A stretch of DNA of 64,000 nucleotides from Actinomyces sp. UMB0138 (GCF_002849225.1 NZ_PKMC01000002.1:558001-622000), one strand, 5' to 3'. Counted from the stretch's first letter, positions 7,732 through 17,380 are shown. Numbers and translations: made by a program. Notes: generated by a model from the letters alone, not told the origin.

Positions 7732-8613
7732 ATGTCTGATCAGAACCAAAATGAGTCCACGGGCAGCAATCCGTGGGATCCGAATCAGTTGAATCAGAAT
7801 GGCTCAACGCCTGTTGGAAACACCTCGCAGGATAGTCGGTACGGCCAGCCCGCACAGCCGGGTCAGTACGGTCAGTACTCTGTCAACACCGATCCCCGCT
7901 ACGGCAAGATGGGGGAGGCCGGTTACGACCAGAACCCGCAGGGGTACGGCCAGTCCTACTACGGCGCAGGTGCTGGTGGCGCTGGGTACGGTCAGAACGG
8001 ACAGTACGTCGTAGTCGAGGGCGAACCTCCCGTTGACCAGGACTTCACGCCGCATCCGGGGACGCAGATCCCATCGCGCCTGGCAGGGGTCAAAGGTGTG
8101 AGTGTTGGAAAGCGCATTCTTACCCGCATCCTCGACCAGATATTTCAAGGAGTCATCCTTGTGCTCGTATTCGTGATCTCCGGAGGCAGCATTTTCGCTG
8201 CAACTGCTCCTCTATCTGAAGTAGAAACGATGTCTGACGACGAGATGGCTGATGCTCTTGCACCCGCGATTCTTGGTTCTTTGGGCAGCTTGGCTTTAGG
8301 GGTTATCGTACTAGGAGTGGTGGTGCTCCTGCTCGTGTTCTTCACCGGATACACGCTGGGGGGCCTAGTTACTGGTGTGCGCACAATTGATTACACCACC
8401 GGCAAGGGTGGCGGCCTGCGCGCGGTTGGCAAGTGCATTGCTTACCCCATCATTAAGGGAACCGGCATTGGATCAATCTTCCTTCTGTTTGTCTGGTTTG
8501 CAACCCGCGACAGCGCCGAACGGCACTGGGTTGACCGCCTGATCGGTACCTGGGTTATCGATGCGCGCGACGGGCGTGATACTCACAAAGAACTGAAGGC
8601 ACAACGGGGTTAG
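7732..8613 (+). CDS. RDD family membrane protein with Gln/Gly/Tyr-rich N-terminus
   Basis: Residues 1-100 are low-complexity, rich in Gln, Asn, Gly and Tyr (repeated YGQ motifs). Residues from about 125 form an RDD domain with three membrane helices: SVGKRILTRILDQIFQGVIL, a Leu/Val-rich helix near 185-210, and a third near 245. RDD proteins are poorly characterised; some are ion exchangers. A TACACT -10 candidate and an AGGAG SD precede the start. A long terminator hairpin follows. The same disordered-head plus membrane-tail plan recurs in the DUF4282 protein at 22.9 kb. Confidence 0.8.
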   Translation: MSDQNQNESTGSNPWDPNQLNQNGSTPVGNTSQDSRYGQPAQPGQYGQYSVNTDPRYGKMGEAGYDQNPQGYGQSYYGAGAGGAGYGQNGQYVVVEGEPPVDQDFTPHPGTQIPSRLAGVKGVSVGKRILTRILDQIFQGVILVLVFVISGGSIFAATAPLSEVETMSDDEMADALAPAILGSLGSLALGVIVLGVVVLLLVFFTGYTLGGLVTGVRTIDYTTGKGGGLRAVGKCIAYPIIKGTGIGSIFLLFVWFATRDSAERHWVDRLIGTWVIDARDGRDTHKELKAQRG

Positions 8614-8628
8614 CAAATAATTCTAAAT

Positions 8629-8669
8629 AAGGCGGTGGGCCGAGGAGTTTTTCCTCGGCCCACCGCCTT
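8629..8669. terminator. Strong hairpin terminator between RDD gene and ABC exporter
   Basis: Eighteen-base arms (starting AAGGCGGTGGGC) enclose a T-rich loop between convergent genes. No long T run follows, but stem length and position support termination in both directions. Confidence 0.7.
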
Positions 8670-8707
8670 ATGTTCAGGTGTTGGCTACTGGTAAAGTGCC
8701 GGTCACG

Positions 8708-10615
8708 TTAGGCGGAGGCGCCCTCGAACTGGGATTGGTACAGGCGGGCGTAGGCGCCAGCGGCTGCGAGCAGTTCGGTGTGGGTGCCCTGTTCTACCAC
8801 GTCACCGTCCTCCATCACGATGATGGTCGATGCGTCCCGGATCGTCGAGAGGCGGTGAGCGATCACGAAGGACGTGTTGCCTTCCTGCAACCTATCCATC
8901 GCCTGTTGCACTAGCACTTCGGTGCGGGTGTCCACGCTGGACGTTGCCTCATCCAGGATCAGCACGTCGGAGTGGCGCAAGAAGGCGCGGGCGATGGTCA
9001 CTAGCTGCTTCTCGCCTTGCGAGAGGGAGCCGCCCTCGTCGGATACTTCTGTGTCGTAGCCTTCGGGGAGCTGCCGGATGATGCGGTCTACCTGGGTGGC
9101 ACGGGCGGCTTCAACAATTTGTTCGTCGGTGGCTGCCGCGTTGCCGAAGGCAATGTTGTCCCGGATCGAGCCCTTGAATAGCCAGGTGTCCTGTAAGACC
9201 ATGGCGCAGCGTTCGCGCACCTGCGCCCTGGTCATCTGGCGAATATCTACACCGTCGATCAAGATCTGCCCGCTGTCTATCTCGTAGAACCTCATCAGTA
9301 GGTTTACCAGCGTGGTCTTGCCGGCGCCGGTTTGGCCGACGATTGCCACGGTCTGTCCGGGGGCCACGTCCAGGGACAGGTTCTTGATGACGGGCACGCC
9401 CTCTTCATAGCTGAACGAGACGTTCCTGAACTCGATATGGGCTCCGCACATGCCAATCTGAGGGCGGGAGGCGGCCTTTTCGTGGCTCTGTTCTGGAGAA
9501 TCCAGGAACTCGAAGATGCGTTCGGCGCTGGCGCCGGCGCTTTGCACAGTAGAGAGCATTTGTGAGAGCTGGCCCAGCGGCGTTTGTAACTGACGCGAAT
9601 ATTGGATGAAAGCTTGTACCCCGCCCACCGACATGCGTCCTTCGAGCACCATCAGTGCGCCGACGACGCATACGGCAACAAAAGCCAGATTGTTGATCAT
9701 GGTGGTCACTGGTTGGCTTAGTCCGGAACGCCAGTTGGCGCCGAAGGCGGAGTCGAATAGTTCCTTGTTGTGGTCAGCAAATTTGCGCCGAAATTGGTCG
9801 CGTAGGTTGAAGGTCAGCACGATCTCGTGACCCGAGAAGGCTTCTTCCACGGTGGACTGCACGTTCCCGGTCGCCTTCCACTGCCGCTGGAAGTAGGGCT
9901 GCGCCCTCTTCATAATGATGAAAATGATGACTAGGCCTGCCGGAACGATCAGCAGCGCCACGATTGTGAGCTGCCATGACAGCATAAACATCATGGTCAG
10001 GGTGCCAAGTAGTAAGAAGATGGAGTGGAACAGTTGGTTCACTACCTGCTGAAGGGATTGGGACACGTTGTCCACATCGTTTGTCACCCTAGAGAGGATG
10101 TCGCCGCGGGCGGCGCCGTTGAGAGCGCTGAGCGGGAGGCGGTTGATTTTCGCCTGTACCCGCTGCCGCAAGTCATAAGACACGTTTTGCACCGCGGTTC
10201 TAGTGCAGAGGCCGGAGAGCCAGTTGAGCACGGCTGACACCAGGTACAGGAGCACTACGGTCAGGAGGAGTTTCCCAAGTAGCGAGTAGTTGATCCCCAC
10301 CCCTGGAACCACGTCGACGCTTTGCAGCATCTTGGCCATCTGACCTTTGCCAGATTCGGCTAGCTGGCGAATCACGTCAGCCTTTGACTGGCCGGGCTGC
10401 ATGTTCTTCCCGATCATTCCGGCGAATATCGTATCTGTAGCCCTACCTAGCAGTCGGGGTGCCACTACTGACGCAACAATGCAGATGAACGTCAGGAGTA
10501 TCGCCGCTATGACGCGTAGCTTTTCGGCCCGAAGGGTAGCGAAAAGTCGGGCGATGGTGCAGATAGGGTTCTTCGCCTTTTGGCCTGGTTTCCTATTGTT
10601 TGGTCTGGGGCTCAT
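8708..10615 (-). CDS. Heterodimeric ABC exporter subunit with canonical Walker B
   Basis: The 635-residue half-transporter has six N-terminal membrane helices (about 35-340) and a C-terminal nucleotide-binding domain. That domain has Walker A GQTGAGKT, Walker B LILDEATSSVD and H-loop IAHRLST, all canonical. Its signature is LSQGEKQ instead of LSGGQ. The gene overlaps its partner by four bases. In such pairs the abnormal signature faces the partner's degenerate Walker B, leaving one ATP site active. These are drug, lipid or peptide exporters of the BmrCD/TM287-288 type; the substrate is unknown. Confidence 0.88.
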   Translation of the reverse strand: MSPRPNNRKPGQKAKNPICTIARLFATLRAEKLRVIAAILLTFICIVASVVAPRLLGRATDTIFAGMIGKNMQPGQSKADVIRQLAESGKGQMAKMLQSVDVVPGVGINYSLLGKLLLTVVLLYLVSAVLNWLSGLCTRTAVQNVSYDLRQRVQAKINRLPLSALNGAARGDILSRVTNDVDNVSQSLQQVVNQLFHSIFLLLGTLTMMFMLSWQLTIVALLIVPAGLVIIFIIMKRAQPYFQRQWKATGNVQSTVEEAFSGHEIVLTFNLRDQFRRKFADHNKELFDSAFGANWRSGLSQPVTTMINNLAFVAVCVVGALMVLEGRMSVGGVQAFIQYSRQLQTPLGQLSQMLSTVQSAGASAERIFEFLDSPEQSHEKAASRPQIGMCGAHIEFRNVSFSYEEGVPVIKNLSLDVAPGQTVAIVGQTGAGKTTLVNLLMRFYEIDSGQILIDGVDIRQMTRAQVRERCAMVLQDTWLFKGSIRDNIAFGNAAATDEQIVEAARATQVDRIIRQLPEGYDTEVSDEGGSLSQGEKQLVTIARAFLRHSDVLILDEATSSVDTRTEVLVQQAMDRLQEGNTSFVIAHRLSTIRDASTIIVMEDGDVVEQGTHTELLAAAGAYARLYQSQFEGASA

Positions 10616-12372
10616 GCTGCCTCCTCGGCGCTAAGCTGCGAGGCTACGATCTCGCGATACGTCTGGGACGATTCCATTAGTTCCTCGTGGGTGCCCTGGG
10701 CAGTGATCTGACCGGCGTCGAACACCAGGATGTTGTCTGCGTGGCGGACCGTAGAGACTCGTTGCGCCACCACTACTACGGCAGCGTCGCCCACGTATTT
10801 CCGAAGGTTGGTGCGCACGCGCGCGTCCGTTGCGTAATCGAGGGCGGAGAAGGAGTCGTCGAAAATCACCAGCCCCGCTTGGGCGTAGAGGGCCCGGGCG
10901 ATGGTCAGTCGCTGCTTTTGTCCGCCGGAGAAGTTGCTGCCGCCGGATTCTACCTTCGCGTCTACGCCGTCTTCGAGCTTGTCAACAAATTCGTCGGCTG
11001 CGGCGCCGGTTAGGGCCCGCCGTACCCTGGCGCGAACCTCGTCGGTAATCTGCTCCTTAGTAAGCCCGGAAACAGTGGTGGCGATAGTGCCCGAGAACAG
11101 GTAGGCCTTTTGCGGCACGAGGGCGACGTGGCTGCGTAGTTGTGCCAATTCTATGTTGCGAATATTGGTGGTGTTGCCGTCGCGCTCGCGCACAACCAGT
11201 TCGCCCTCGGACGTGTCCATGAGACGGGGGAGCAGGTTTACGAACGTCGATTTGCCGGTACCGGTAGAACCGATGATGGCGGTGGTCTTACCTGCCGGGA
11301 TGGTCACGTTGATGTTGGCCAGGACAGGAGACTCGGCACCGGGGTGCGTGATCTGGGCGTTCGTGAACACAAAGTCCACTGGTCCCTGCGGCATGGGCAC
11401 GGGCGAGCTTGCGTCCTGCACCTGTGGGGTGGTCTGCAATACTTCGCCAATGCGCCCGGCGCTGACGCGTCCGCGCGGGATCATCATGAACAGCATTGCT
11501 GCCATCATGACCGCGCCCAGAATCATCGCTAAGTAGTTGATGTATGCCATCAGGTCACCGATTTCCATCTGTGCCGCCTCTACTTGGCCGGAGGCAAACC
11601 AGACTACCGCCGCGTTAGATATCCCAATGATCAGGGAAATTGAGGGAATAAAGATGGCGAAGATATTGCCGGCGCGCAGTTGCATCTTGCGTAGCCGGGC
11701 ATTGGCATGGGCAAAGCGATCGGCCTCGCTATCCTGGCGGCCAAAAGCGCGGATCACCTGTACGCCGGTGAGCTGCTCGCGCAGTACCGCGTTCACGTCG
11801 TCGATCCTGCTTTGAATGCGCTTGAAGATGGGGGCCAGCAGATACATGGCCCCGCCGGCGGCAGCGCCCAAGACCGCGATCGAGACCGCCAAAATCCATG
11901 ACAGGCCCACTGCCTGGCGCAGGGCCATGAAGATGCCGCCGACCATCATTACCGGGGCTACTACCATCACGGTCAAAGTAATGAACGTGACCATCTGTAC
12001 TTGCTGGGCGTCGTTAGTAGCACGCGTGACAAGCGTGCCGGCGCCAAAACGGTTGATTTCGGGAAGGCCAAATTCGCCCACCTTGATGAACTGTACTTTG
12101 CGCAGGTATTTGCCCAGTGCCATAGACAGGCGAGCGCCCTGATAAACAGCTAGGAAGGAGAGGCCCGCAGACAGGAAAGAAAACAGGATCATGGTGAGCC
12201 CGGACTGCTTTACTACCTCTAGGTTTCCGGCAACCACGCCCTTGTCGATGATGCGGGCATTGAGTGCCGGGAGGAATAAATTCAGCAGAGTTTGCGCCAA
12301 CTGTGCGAGCACGACCACGGCAATGGCAAATTTGTGGCGGTGCAAATATTGCCAAGAAAGTTTAAGGAGCAT
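10612..12372 (-). CDS. Heterodimeric ABC exporter subunit with degenerate ATP site
   Basis: The 586-residue half-transporter has membrane helices at about 15-310, then a nucleotide-binding domain with Walker A GSTGTGKST and a canonical FSGGQKQR signature. Walker B is IFDDSFSALD, with the catalytic Glu replaced by Asp, and the H-loop is VAQRVST, with His replaced by Gln. This is the usual signature of the non-hydrolytic site in heterodimeric exporters. It is the first gene of a two-gene operon. The 173-base region upstream, shared with the divergent GDSL gene, shows no clear operator. Confidence 0.88.
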   Translation of the reverse strand: MLLKLSWQYLHRHKFAIAVVVLAQLAQTLLNLFLPALNARIIDKGVVAGNLEVVKQSGLTMILFSFLSAGLSFLAVYQGARLSMALGKYLRKVQFIKVGEFGLPEINRFGAGTLVTRATNDAQQVQMVTFITLTVMVVAPVMMVGGIFMALRQAVGLSWILAVSIAVLGAAAGGAMYLLAPIFKRIQSRIDDVNAVLREQLTGVQVIRAFGRQDSEADRFAHANARLRKMQLRAGNIFAIFIPSISLIIGISNAAVVWFASGQVEAAQMEIGDLMAYINYLAMILGAVMMAAMLFMMIPRGRVSAGRIGEVLQTTPQVQDASSPVPMPQGPVDFVFTNAQITHPGAESPVLANINVTIPAGKTTAIIGSTGTGKSTFVNLLPRLMDTSEGELVVRERDGNTTNIRNIELAQLRSHVALVPQKAYLFSGTIATTVSGLTKEQITDEVRARVRRALTGAAADEFVDKLEDGVDAKVESGGSNFSGGQKQRLTIARALYAQAGLVIFDDSFSALDYATDARVRTNLRKYVGDAAVVVVAQRVSTVRHADNILVFDAGQITAQGTHEELMESSQTYREIVASQLSAEEAA

Positions 12373-12545
12373 TTCGCCTCGGATCTATAACTTATTCAGG
12401 GCTGATACAAGCCTATATTCCGCTTTTCAATAGCGCCCAAGATATCGCTGCTGCCGAAGTGTGTCCCCCGGGGGCGAATTATTGTGGGTAGGAAGACTTT
12501 TTCACCTAGCACCTCAGCGGGCGATCGGTGTGGGATGATTGAGGC

Positions 12546-13367
12546 ATGAATAAGCGCAGATTCTTCAACTTTGCTTGGAAAACAATTGGTGCCACCACCG
12601 TTTCGCTAACGGCTACCGGACTGGCTTGCTGGAGGGTGGCCGTTCACAAGTTGGCCCGCCAGCGCCGCCCCTACCGCCGCGCTTGGGAAGACGCACAGCT
12701 CGGAATCAGCGTGGACCTGGATCGTATTGCTAAGCAGGCTCCGGCAGAACGCCCTCTTATCTATGTGGCGTTGGGCGATTCGGCAGCCCAGGGGATCGGC
12801 GCTCGCACCATAGAGGACGGGTACGTGGCTCGCATTGCGCAGGGGCTTGAGGCTGCTTCCGGGCGCAAAGTACTGTGCGTGAATCTGTCGGTTTCTGGCG
12901 GCACTGCGGTAACGGTGCTAGGCAATGAATTGCAGCAGCTCCGCGGCATGGGCTTGGACGGTTCGTTGCTTACCCCCGACGTGATCACCCTGGACATTGG
13001 TGGCAACGATGTGATGATGAAGCACCTCGAAGCAAAAACGTTCGGGCAAGCTATCGAAAATATCCTTGCTCAGCTGCCCACCAAGGCCTATGTGGCCAAC
13101 ATCCCTAGCTATGGTTTTGGCAACTGGGAAAAGCGGGCAAAACTGTTCTCGCAAAAGGTTGACGAGGCCGTCGAACAACACGGACACACCGTTATTGACC
13201 TGCGCACTTACTCCCGCTCTCTGCCTACCTGGTTCTACCTTTTCCGGCGTCATGCTGCCGATTTGTTCCACCCGAACTCGGCTGCCTACGCAGACTGGGC
13301 GGGCATGTTCTTGCAACGCATCTGCGCTGACCACAACTGGGAGGTTCCCCAGGAACAAAATGCCTAG
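12546..13367 (+). CDS. SGNH/GDSL-family hydrolase, membrane-anchored
   Basis: This 273-residue protein has an N-terminal hydrophobic anchor (about 12-30). It then shows block I ALGDSAAQGIG with the nucleophile Ser, block III GGNDV, and the catalytic Asp/His in DLFHPNSAAYADWA near residue 240. Such enzymes are esterases, lipases or acyl-carbohydrate deacetylases outside the membrane. The substrate is not identifiable. It is followed 40 bases later by a transporter gene on the same strand, which has its own -10-like element. Confidence 0.85.
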   Translation: MNKRRFFNFAWKTIGATTVSLTATGLACWRVAVHKLARQRRPYRRAWEDAQLGISVDLDRIAKQAPAERPLIYVALGDSAAQGIGARTIEDGYVARIAQGLEAASGRKVLCVNLSVSGGTAVTVLGNELQQLRGMGLDGSLLTPDVITLDIGGNDVMMKHLEAKTFGQAIENILAQLPTKAYVANIPSYGFGNWEKRAKLFSQKVDEAVEQHGHTVIDLRTYSRSLPTWFYLFRRHAADLFHPNSAAYADWAGMFLQRICADHNWEVPQEQNA

Positions 13368-13395
13368 TAGACGGTAAGCCAACAGTGGGCAGCGG

Positions 13396-13401
13396 TACGA
13401 T
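13396..13401 (+). promoter_or_regulatory. Candidate -10 box of a leaderless promoter
   Basis: TACGAT ends 6 bases before the GTG start of the AspT/YidE-like transporter gene, with no SD between, which fits a leaderless transcript. Confidence 0.4.
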
Positions 13402-13407
13402 TTTGGT

Positions 13408-14976
13408 GTGCTTGACCTTCTTTGTTCCCACCCACTTTTAACCGTTTTCTTAGTAGTTGCTCTGGGCGCCATTTTGGGCGCTATCCCTTTTGGCCCCATC
13501 CGCTTCGGAGCTGCGGGCGCCCTCTTCGTGGGACTGGCACTAGCTGCTGCTCGGCCGCAGTTGGGCGAAGGGATGGAACTGCTGCAGGGGCTGGGGTTAG
13601 CTCTCTTCGTCTACTCGGTAGGAGTGGGGGCAGGCACTACCTTTCTGTCGCAATTTCGCCGGCAATTGCCTCTCATGGGGATAGCCACGGCTTCGGTGTT
13701 GATAGCCGCCGTTGTAGCAATTGTTGGCGGCCACCTTGCAGGTCTTCCCAAAGCGCTTACTACGGGACTTTTTACCGGCGCGCTAACGGCGGCCCCCGCC
13801 CTCGACACGGCAGCAAAGTTGACCGGCTCGCATGAAGCCACTGTCGGCTACGCGCTGGCATACCCGCTGGCCGTTATTGTGGGCATCGTAATCGCCGCGA
13901 TTACCGTGGGGCTGAAATGGAAAGGACACAACGACGTTCCTTCGCTGGCCGGCCAGGGCCTAGTTTCCTACACCGTCGAAGTGCACAGGTACATTCCGGT
14001 GCGGGACGTGCCGGGGATGCGCACCGGCGAAGTGCGCATGTCCTACCTGCGGCGCGACAAGCACACGCGCGTAGTTGCACCGGGGGAAGATCTGGTTCCA
14101 GGCGACGAAGTCGTAGTAGTAGGAGTTGGGGAAGCCCCGTTGGAGACCGTCGAGTACCTGGGGCAGCTAGTGGAAGAGCACCTTGCTGACGATAGGTCCG
14201 AGGTCGATTTCGAATGGTTTATCTGCTCGAATCCGGAAGTGTCGGGACGCACCATCGCAGAGCTCAACCTGCCTGCCCGCTTCGGCTCCCAAGTCACTCG
14301 CATCCGCCGCGGTGATCTGGATTTGCTAGCAACTGACGAGACCATTATCGAACCAGGCGATCACGTTGCCGTGGTAGCTCCCCGCGACGAAATGGAAAAG
14401 ATCTCGGAATTCTTCGGCGATTCTGAACGGCGCGTCAGCGAAATTGACGCGGTAGCAGTTGGCATTGGGCTAGTAATCGGCATGATCGTCGGCTCTGCAC
14501 AGATCCCCATGCCCGGAGACATGAGCTTCTCATTGGGGCCGGCAGCTGGGCCACTAGTAGTAGGCATGGTGCTAGGCGGGCTGCGTCGTACCGGACCGCT
14601 AGTGTGGGCATTGCCGCAGGCAGCCAACCTGACCATGCGCCAGCTGGGACTGCTATTTTTCCTAGCCGGACTGGGCCTAGTAGCGGGGCCATCCTTTGCC
14701 AAGATGGCAACCAGCCCAGAAGGATTTAGAGGCATCTTCGTCTCGGCTGCGATCGTGCTCGCATCCTGCCTGGGCACCGTAATTCTTGCCTATTTTGCCG
14801 GCCTGTCAGCGCCCAGAACGGCTGGCGCAGTAGCCGGCGGCCTAGGCCAGCCAGCGGTCCTGAGCGCTGCCCAAGACCGCGTGGCTGACGAACGCATCGA
14901 AAATGCCTACGCCGCCCTCTTCGCCTTTTCGATGATCATCAAGATCATCCTGGTGCCGGCGATTTTCGCCTTCTAA
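13408..14976 (+). CDS. AspT/YidE-type putative transporter with TrkA_C domains
   Basis: The 522-residue protein has two hydrophobic halves of about five helices each (residues 10-170 and 345-520). They flank a soluble middle with two TrkA_C-like (RCK_C) domains; PGEDLVPGDEVVVVG and IEPGDHVAVVAP mark their ends. This plan is that of the aspartate:alanine antiporter/YidE-YbjL duplication family. The substrate is unknown; a dicarboxylate or amino acid is likely. Translation starts at GTG without a visible SD. It ends in a four-base convergent overlap with the aminopeptidase. Confidence 0.82.
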   Translation: MLDLLCSHPLLTVFLVVALGAILGAIPFGPIRFGAAGALFVGLALAAARPQLGEGMELLQGLGLALFVYSVGVGAGTTFLSQFRRQLPLMGIATASVLIAAVVAIVGGHLAGLPKALTTGLFTGALTAAPALDTAAKLTGSHEATVGYALAYPLAVIVGIVIAAITVGLKWKGHNDVPSLAGQGLVSYTVEVHRYIPVRDVPGMRTGEVRMSYLRRDKHTRVVAPGEDLVPGDEVVVVGVGEAPLETVEYLGQLVEEHLADDRSEVDFEWFICSNPEVSGRTIAELNLPARFGSQVTRIRRGDLDLLATDETIIEPGDHVAVVAPRDEMEKISEFFGDSERRVSEIDAVAVGIGLVIGMIVGSAQIPMPGDMSFSLGPAAGPLVVGMVLGGLRRTGPLVWALPQAANLTMRQLGLLFFLAGLGLVAGPSFAKMATSPEGFRGIFVSAAIVLASCLGTVILAYFAGLSAPRTAGAVAGGLGQPAVLSAAQDRVADERIENAYAALFAFSMIIKIILVPAIFAF

Positions 14977-16205
14977 GAAGCCAGGTAAGCTGCCATCACG
15001 GCGCTGGTTGCCTCGAAGTCCGGAAGGAACGAGACTTCGCGGGCCGAATGCATGGACAGAATCGGCTGGCCTATGTCAACGGTTGTGATACCCAAGCGAG
15101 TGGCGGTCAAAGGCGCGATCGTAGAACCGCACGGACTGGAATTATTAGAAACAAACACCTGCGTCGGCTGCCCTGCCTCGGCTGCAGCGGCTGCAAAGAT
15201 AGCCTGCCCCACCGAATCGGTGGAATAGTGCTGGGCGGCATTTAGCTTTAGTACCGGACCGCCGCCAAACACTGGGTGGTGCTGCGGATCGTGCTTCTCA
15301 GAATAGTTGGGGTGTACGGCGTGGGCCACGTCAGCGCTCAGGCAGGTAGTTTGGGCCATGAACTGTTCGCGCACTTCTACCGTCTCGCTGCCAATGATGC
15401 GGTTCAATACGGATTCAAGGAAGGGGCCGCACGCGCCCGAACGGCTTTGTGAGCCGACCTCTTCGTGGTCGAAACACGCCAAGATCGCAACGTGGTTGCT
15501 GTCTTCCAAGTCAAGCAGGGCGTGCAAGCCCGCCGCTGTGGAAAGCAGATTGTCCTGCCGCGCCGAAGCCAGGTAGTCACCTCCGAATACTCGCGGGCCC
15601 TCGGTGGGGTAGGTCAGTAAGTCGTGGCCGACAATATCCTGCTTCGCGATCCCCGCCTCTTTGGCGACTACGGCCAAAATGTCCTCTTCCTGCAGGATCG
15701 GCTGCAGGTGCTTCTGCCTGTCCAACTCCAGCTTGTTGCCGGCGCTCCGATCCAGATGAATTGCTAGCTGCGGCAGGAAGGCCACCGTGTCGGTACGCAC
15801 CAGGTGTGACTTGCCCGTCCGGTCGGTGATGCGCCCGGCCACGCCCAGTTCGCGATTGAGCCACGAGTTCGGCATCATGCCGCCATACACCTCGACGGCA
15901 AGCTGGTTGTAGCCGTCCGCAGTGGTGAACTGTGGCTGCGGCTTCAGCTTGAACGCGGGAGAATCGGTGTGCGCCCCCACGATGCGGGCTCCGGGCTTAG
16001 CCGAGGTCGGAATATACCAGGCGATGAATGCGCCATCGCGAACAACCACGTGCCCACCCGGGGAAGCATCGAAGGGCTGGGCTTCGTCCTCGACGTTGTA
16101 CCCCGCCTGTTTTAGCAGTTCACAGGCGCGCGCGGCGGCGTGGAAAGAAGTGGGCGAGTGGGCGATAAAATCCGTCAGAAATTGACGCTGCTCTTCTTGA
16201 CTCAT
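14973..16205 (-). CDS. M18 family aminopeptidase
   Basis: This 410-residue metalloprotease has the M18 ligands in order: His/Asp in GAHTDSPAFKLK, the catalytic Glu pair in FDHEEVGSQSRSGA near 247, Asp in SADVAHAVHP, and the C-terminal His in PILSMHSAREV. Members are cytosolic dodecamers that remove acidic or neutral N-terminal residues. Length fits the family. A TATCAT -10 box ends six bases before the ATG and no SD is present, so it is probably leaderless. No operon partner. Confidence 0.9.
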   Translation of the reverse strand: MSQEEQRQFLTDFIAHSPTSFHAAARACELLKQAGYNVEDEAQPFDASPGGHVVVRDGAFIAWYIPTSAKPGARIVGAHTDSPAFKLKPQPQFTTADGYNQLAVEVYGGMMPNSWLNRELGVAGRITDRTGKSHLVRTDTVAFLPQLAIHLDRSAGNKLELDRQKHLQPILQEEDILAVVAKEAGIAKQDIVGHDLLTYPTEGPRVFGGDYLASARQDNLLSTAAGLHALLDLEDSNHVAILACFDHEEVGSQSRSGACGPFLESVLNRIIGSETVEVREQFMAQTTCLSADVAHAVHPNYSEKHDPQHHPVFGGGPVLKLNAAQHYSTDSVGQAIFAAAAAEAGQPTQVFVSNNSSPCGSTIAPLTATRLGITTVDIGQPILSMHSAREVSFLPDFEATSAVMAAYLAS

Positions 16206-16211
16206 GTAAAG

Positions 16212-16217
16212 ATGATA
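16212..16217 (-). promoter_or_regulatory. Candidate -10 box of a leaderless promoter (M18 aminopeptidase)
   Basis: TATCAT on the minus strand lies six bases before the ATG with no SD in the gap. Confidence 0.45.
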
Positions 16218-16275
16218 CGTCGACCTGCCTGGTCTCCCTATTGCAAAGAATCAGAAAAAGTGTTGTGCTACACAT

Positions 16276-16725
16276 ATGAACACACCTGAAGAAATCGCAT
16301 ACGAAGCAGTAGCAATCACCGGCGGCGGACGCGATGGCAAGGCCTATTCGCGCAACCCCGACATCACCTTGCAGCTGGCCACTCCCTCCGAAATGGGTGG
16401 CACTGGCAAGGGCACTAACCCCGAGCAGCTGTTCGCAATCGGCTACGGCGCCTGTTTCCAAGGCGCCATGGGGATTGCCTCAAAGGAACTGGACATTCCG
16501 CACAAGGGATCGAAGGTTCGCGCCACTGTTGGAATTGGTCCCGAGGGCGACTCCTTCGCGATCAAGGTAAAACTAGAGGTGACCGTACCCGAGGTGCCAG
16601 TAGAGCAGGTGCAGAAGCTAGCTGAGCGCACTCACGAATTGTGCCCCTACTCGAAGGCGACCAGGGGCAACGTCGATGTCACGATCCAGGCCGTTGACCA
16701 CATTGACGATGGGATCGACGACTAG
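16276..16725 (+). CDS. ohr: Ohr/OsmC family organic hydroperoxide reductase
   Basis: The 149-residue protein has the two reactive cysteines of Ohr: one in GYGACFQGAMG (about residue 60) and one in HELCPYSKATRGN (about 125). Start and length match the family. Ohr reduces organic and lipid hydroperoxides using lipoylated partners. The ATG follows TACACA closely and lacks a strong SD. The neighbouring WrbA and MarR genes also suggest an oxidative-stress context, though Ohr has its own strong terminator. Confidence 0.92.
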   Translation: MNTPEEIAYEAVAITGGGRDGKAYSRNPDITLQLATPSEMGGTGKGTNPEQLFAIGYGACFQGAMGIASKELDIPHKGSKVRATVGIGPEGDSFAIKVKLEVTVPEVPVEQVQKLAERTHELCPYSKATRGNVDVTIQAVDHIDDGIDD

Positions 16726-16739
16726 TCGAATTAGATAGC

Positions 16740-16771
16740 AAAATGGGGGAAGCAGCTGCTTCCCCCATTTT
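16740..16771. terminator. Bidirectional terminator after ohr
   Basis: AAAATGGGGGAAGCAGC and its complement form a 16-base-pair perfect stem with T-rich flanks on both sides. It lies between the convergent ohr and wrbA. Confidence 0.85.
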
Positions 16772-16783
16772 TGTTTGCGCTAA

Positions 16784-17380
16784 TTAGGCGAGCTTGGAAG
16801 TTACTTCCACTACCCGCTTGGCCATGTGGTCGAGGGCGTCTACGGTGGCCTGATCGATTTCGTTCTTATTTTCGGGGCCAGTCACCTTGGACACGCCGTA
16901 CGGGTTGCCGTCCACGAACTTGAGGGGAGCGGTGAAGCCCGGGGTGACGATGATGCCGCCAAAGTGCATCACCATCTGGTAGATCTTGTGCAGCGTGGTT
17001 TCCTGGCCACCGTGGGCGGTCTGCGAAGAGGTGAATGCCGCGTAGACCTTGTTGGCGAGCTTGCCTTCGGCCCACAGTCCGCCCAGAGCGTCGATGAAGG
17101 CTTGGAACTGGCTGGCGGGCGAGCTGAAGCGAGTGGGGGTGCCGAAGATGACCGCATCTGCCCACACCAGATCGTCGCCGGTGGCGGCTGGCAGATCCTT
17201 TGTGGCCTCGTAGTTGGCGCTCCAGGCCGGGTTAGAGGCGAAGGTTTCGGGGCTTACAGTTTCAGCGATGTGGCGCAGGCGCACCTCGGCTCCTGCTTCT
17301 TCCGCGGCCTTGGCAAGGCGCTCTGCCATGTCAGTGCCGTGTCCGGTCGAGGAATAGTAGATGATTGCTACCTTGGTCAT
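16784..17380 (-). CDS. wrbA: WrbA-type NAD(P)H:quinone oxidoreductase
   Basis: The 198-residue flavodoxin-fold protein begins with the FMN phosphate-binding loop YYSSTGHGTDMAERLA. It continues with FGTPTRFSSPASQFQAFID and the segment TSSQTAHGGQETTLHKIY, both typical of WrbA. The start is the ATG behind GAAAGGAT; nine upstream in-frame residues were excluded. WrbA reduces quinones by two electrons and limits oxidative damage. A MarR-type regulator is divergent and probably controls it. Confidence 0.9.
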   Translation of the reverse strand: MTKVAIIYYSSTGHGTDMAERLAKAAEEAGAEVRLRHIAETVSPETFASNPAWSANYEATKDLPAATGDDLVWADAVIFGTPTRFSSPASQFQAFIDALGGLWAEGKLANKVYAAFTSSQTAHGGQETTLHKIYQMVMHFGGIIVTPGFTAPLKFVDGNPYGVSKVTGPENKNEIDQATVDALDHMAKRVVEVTSKLA

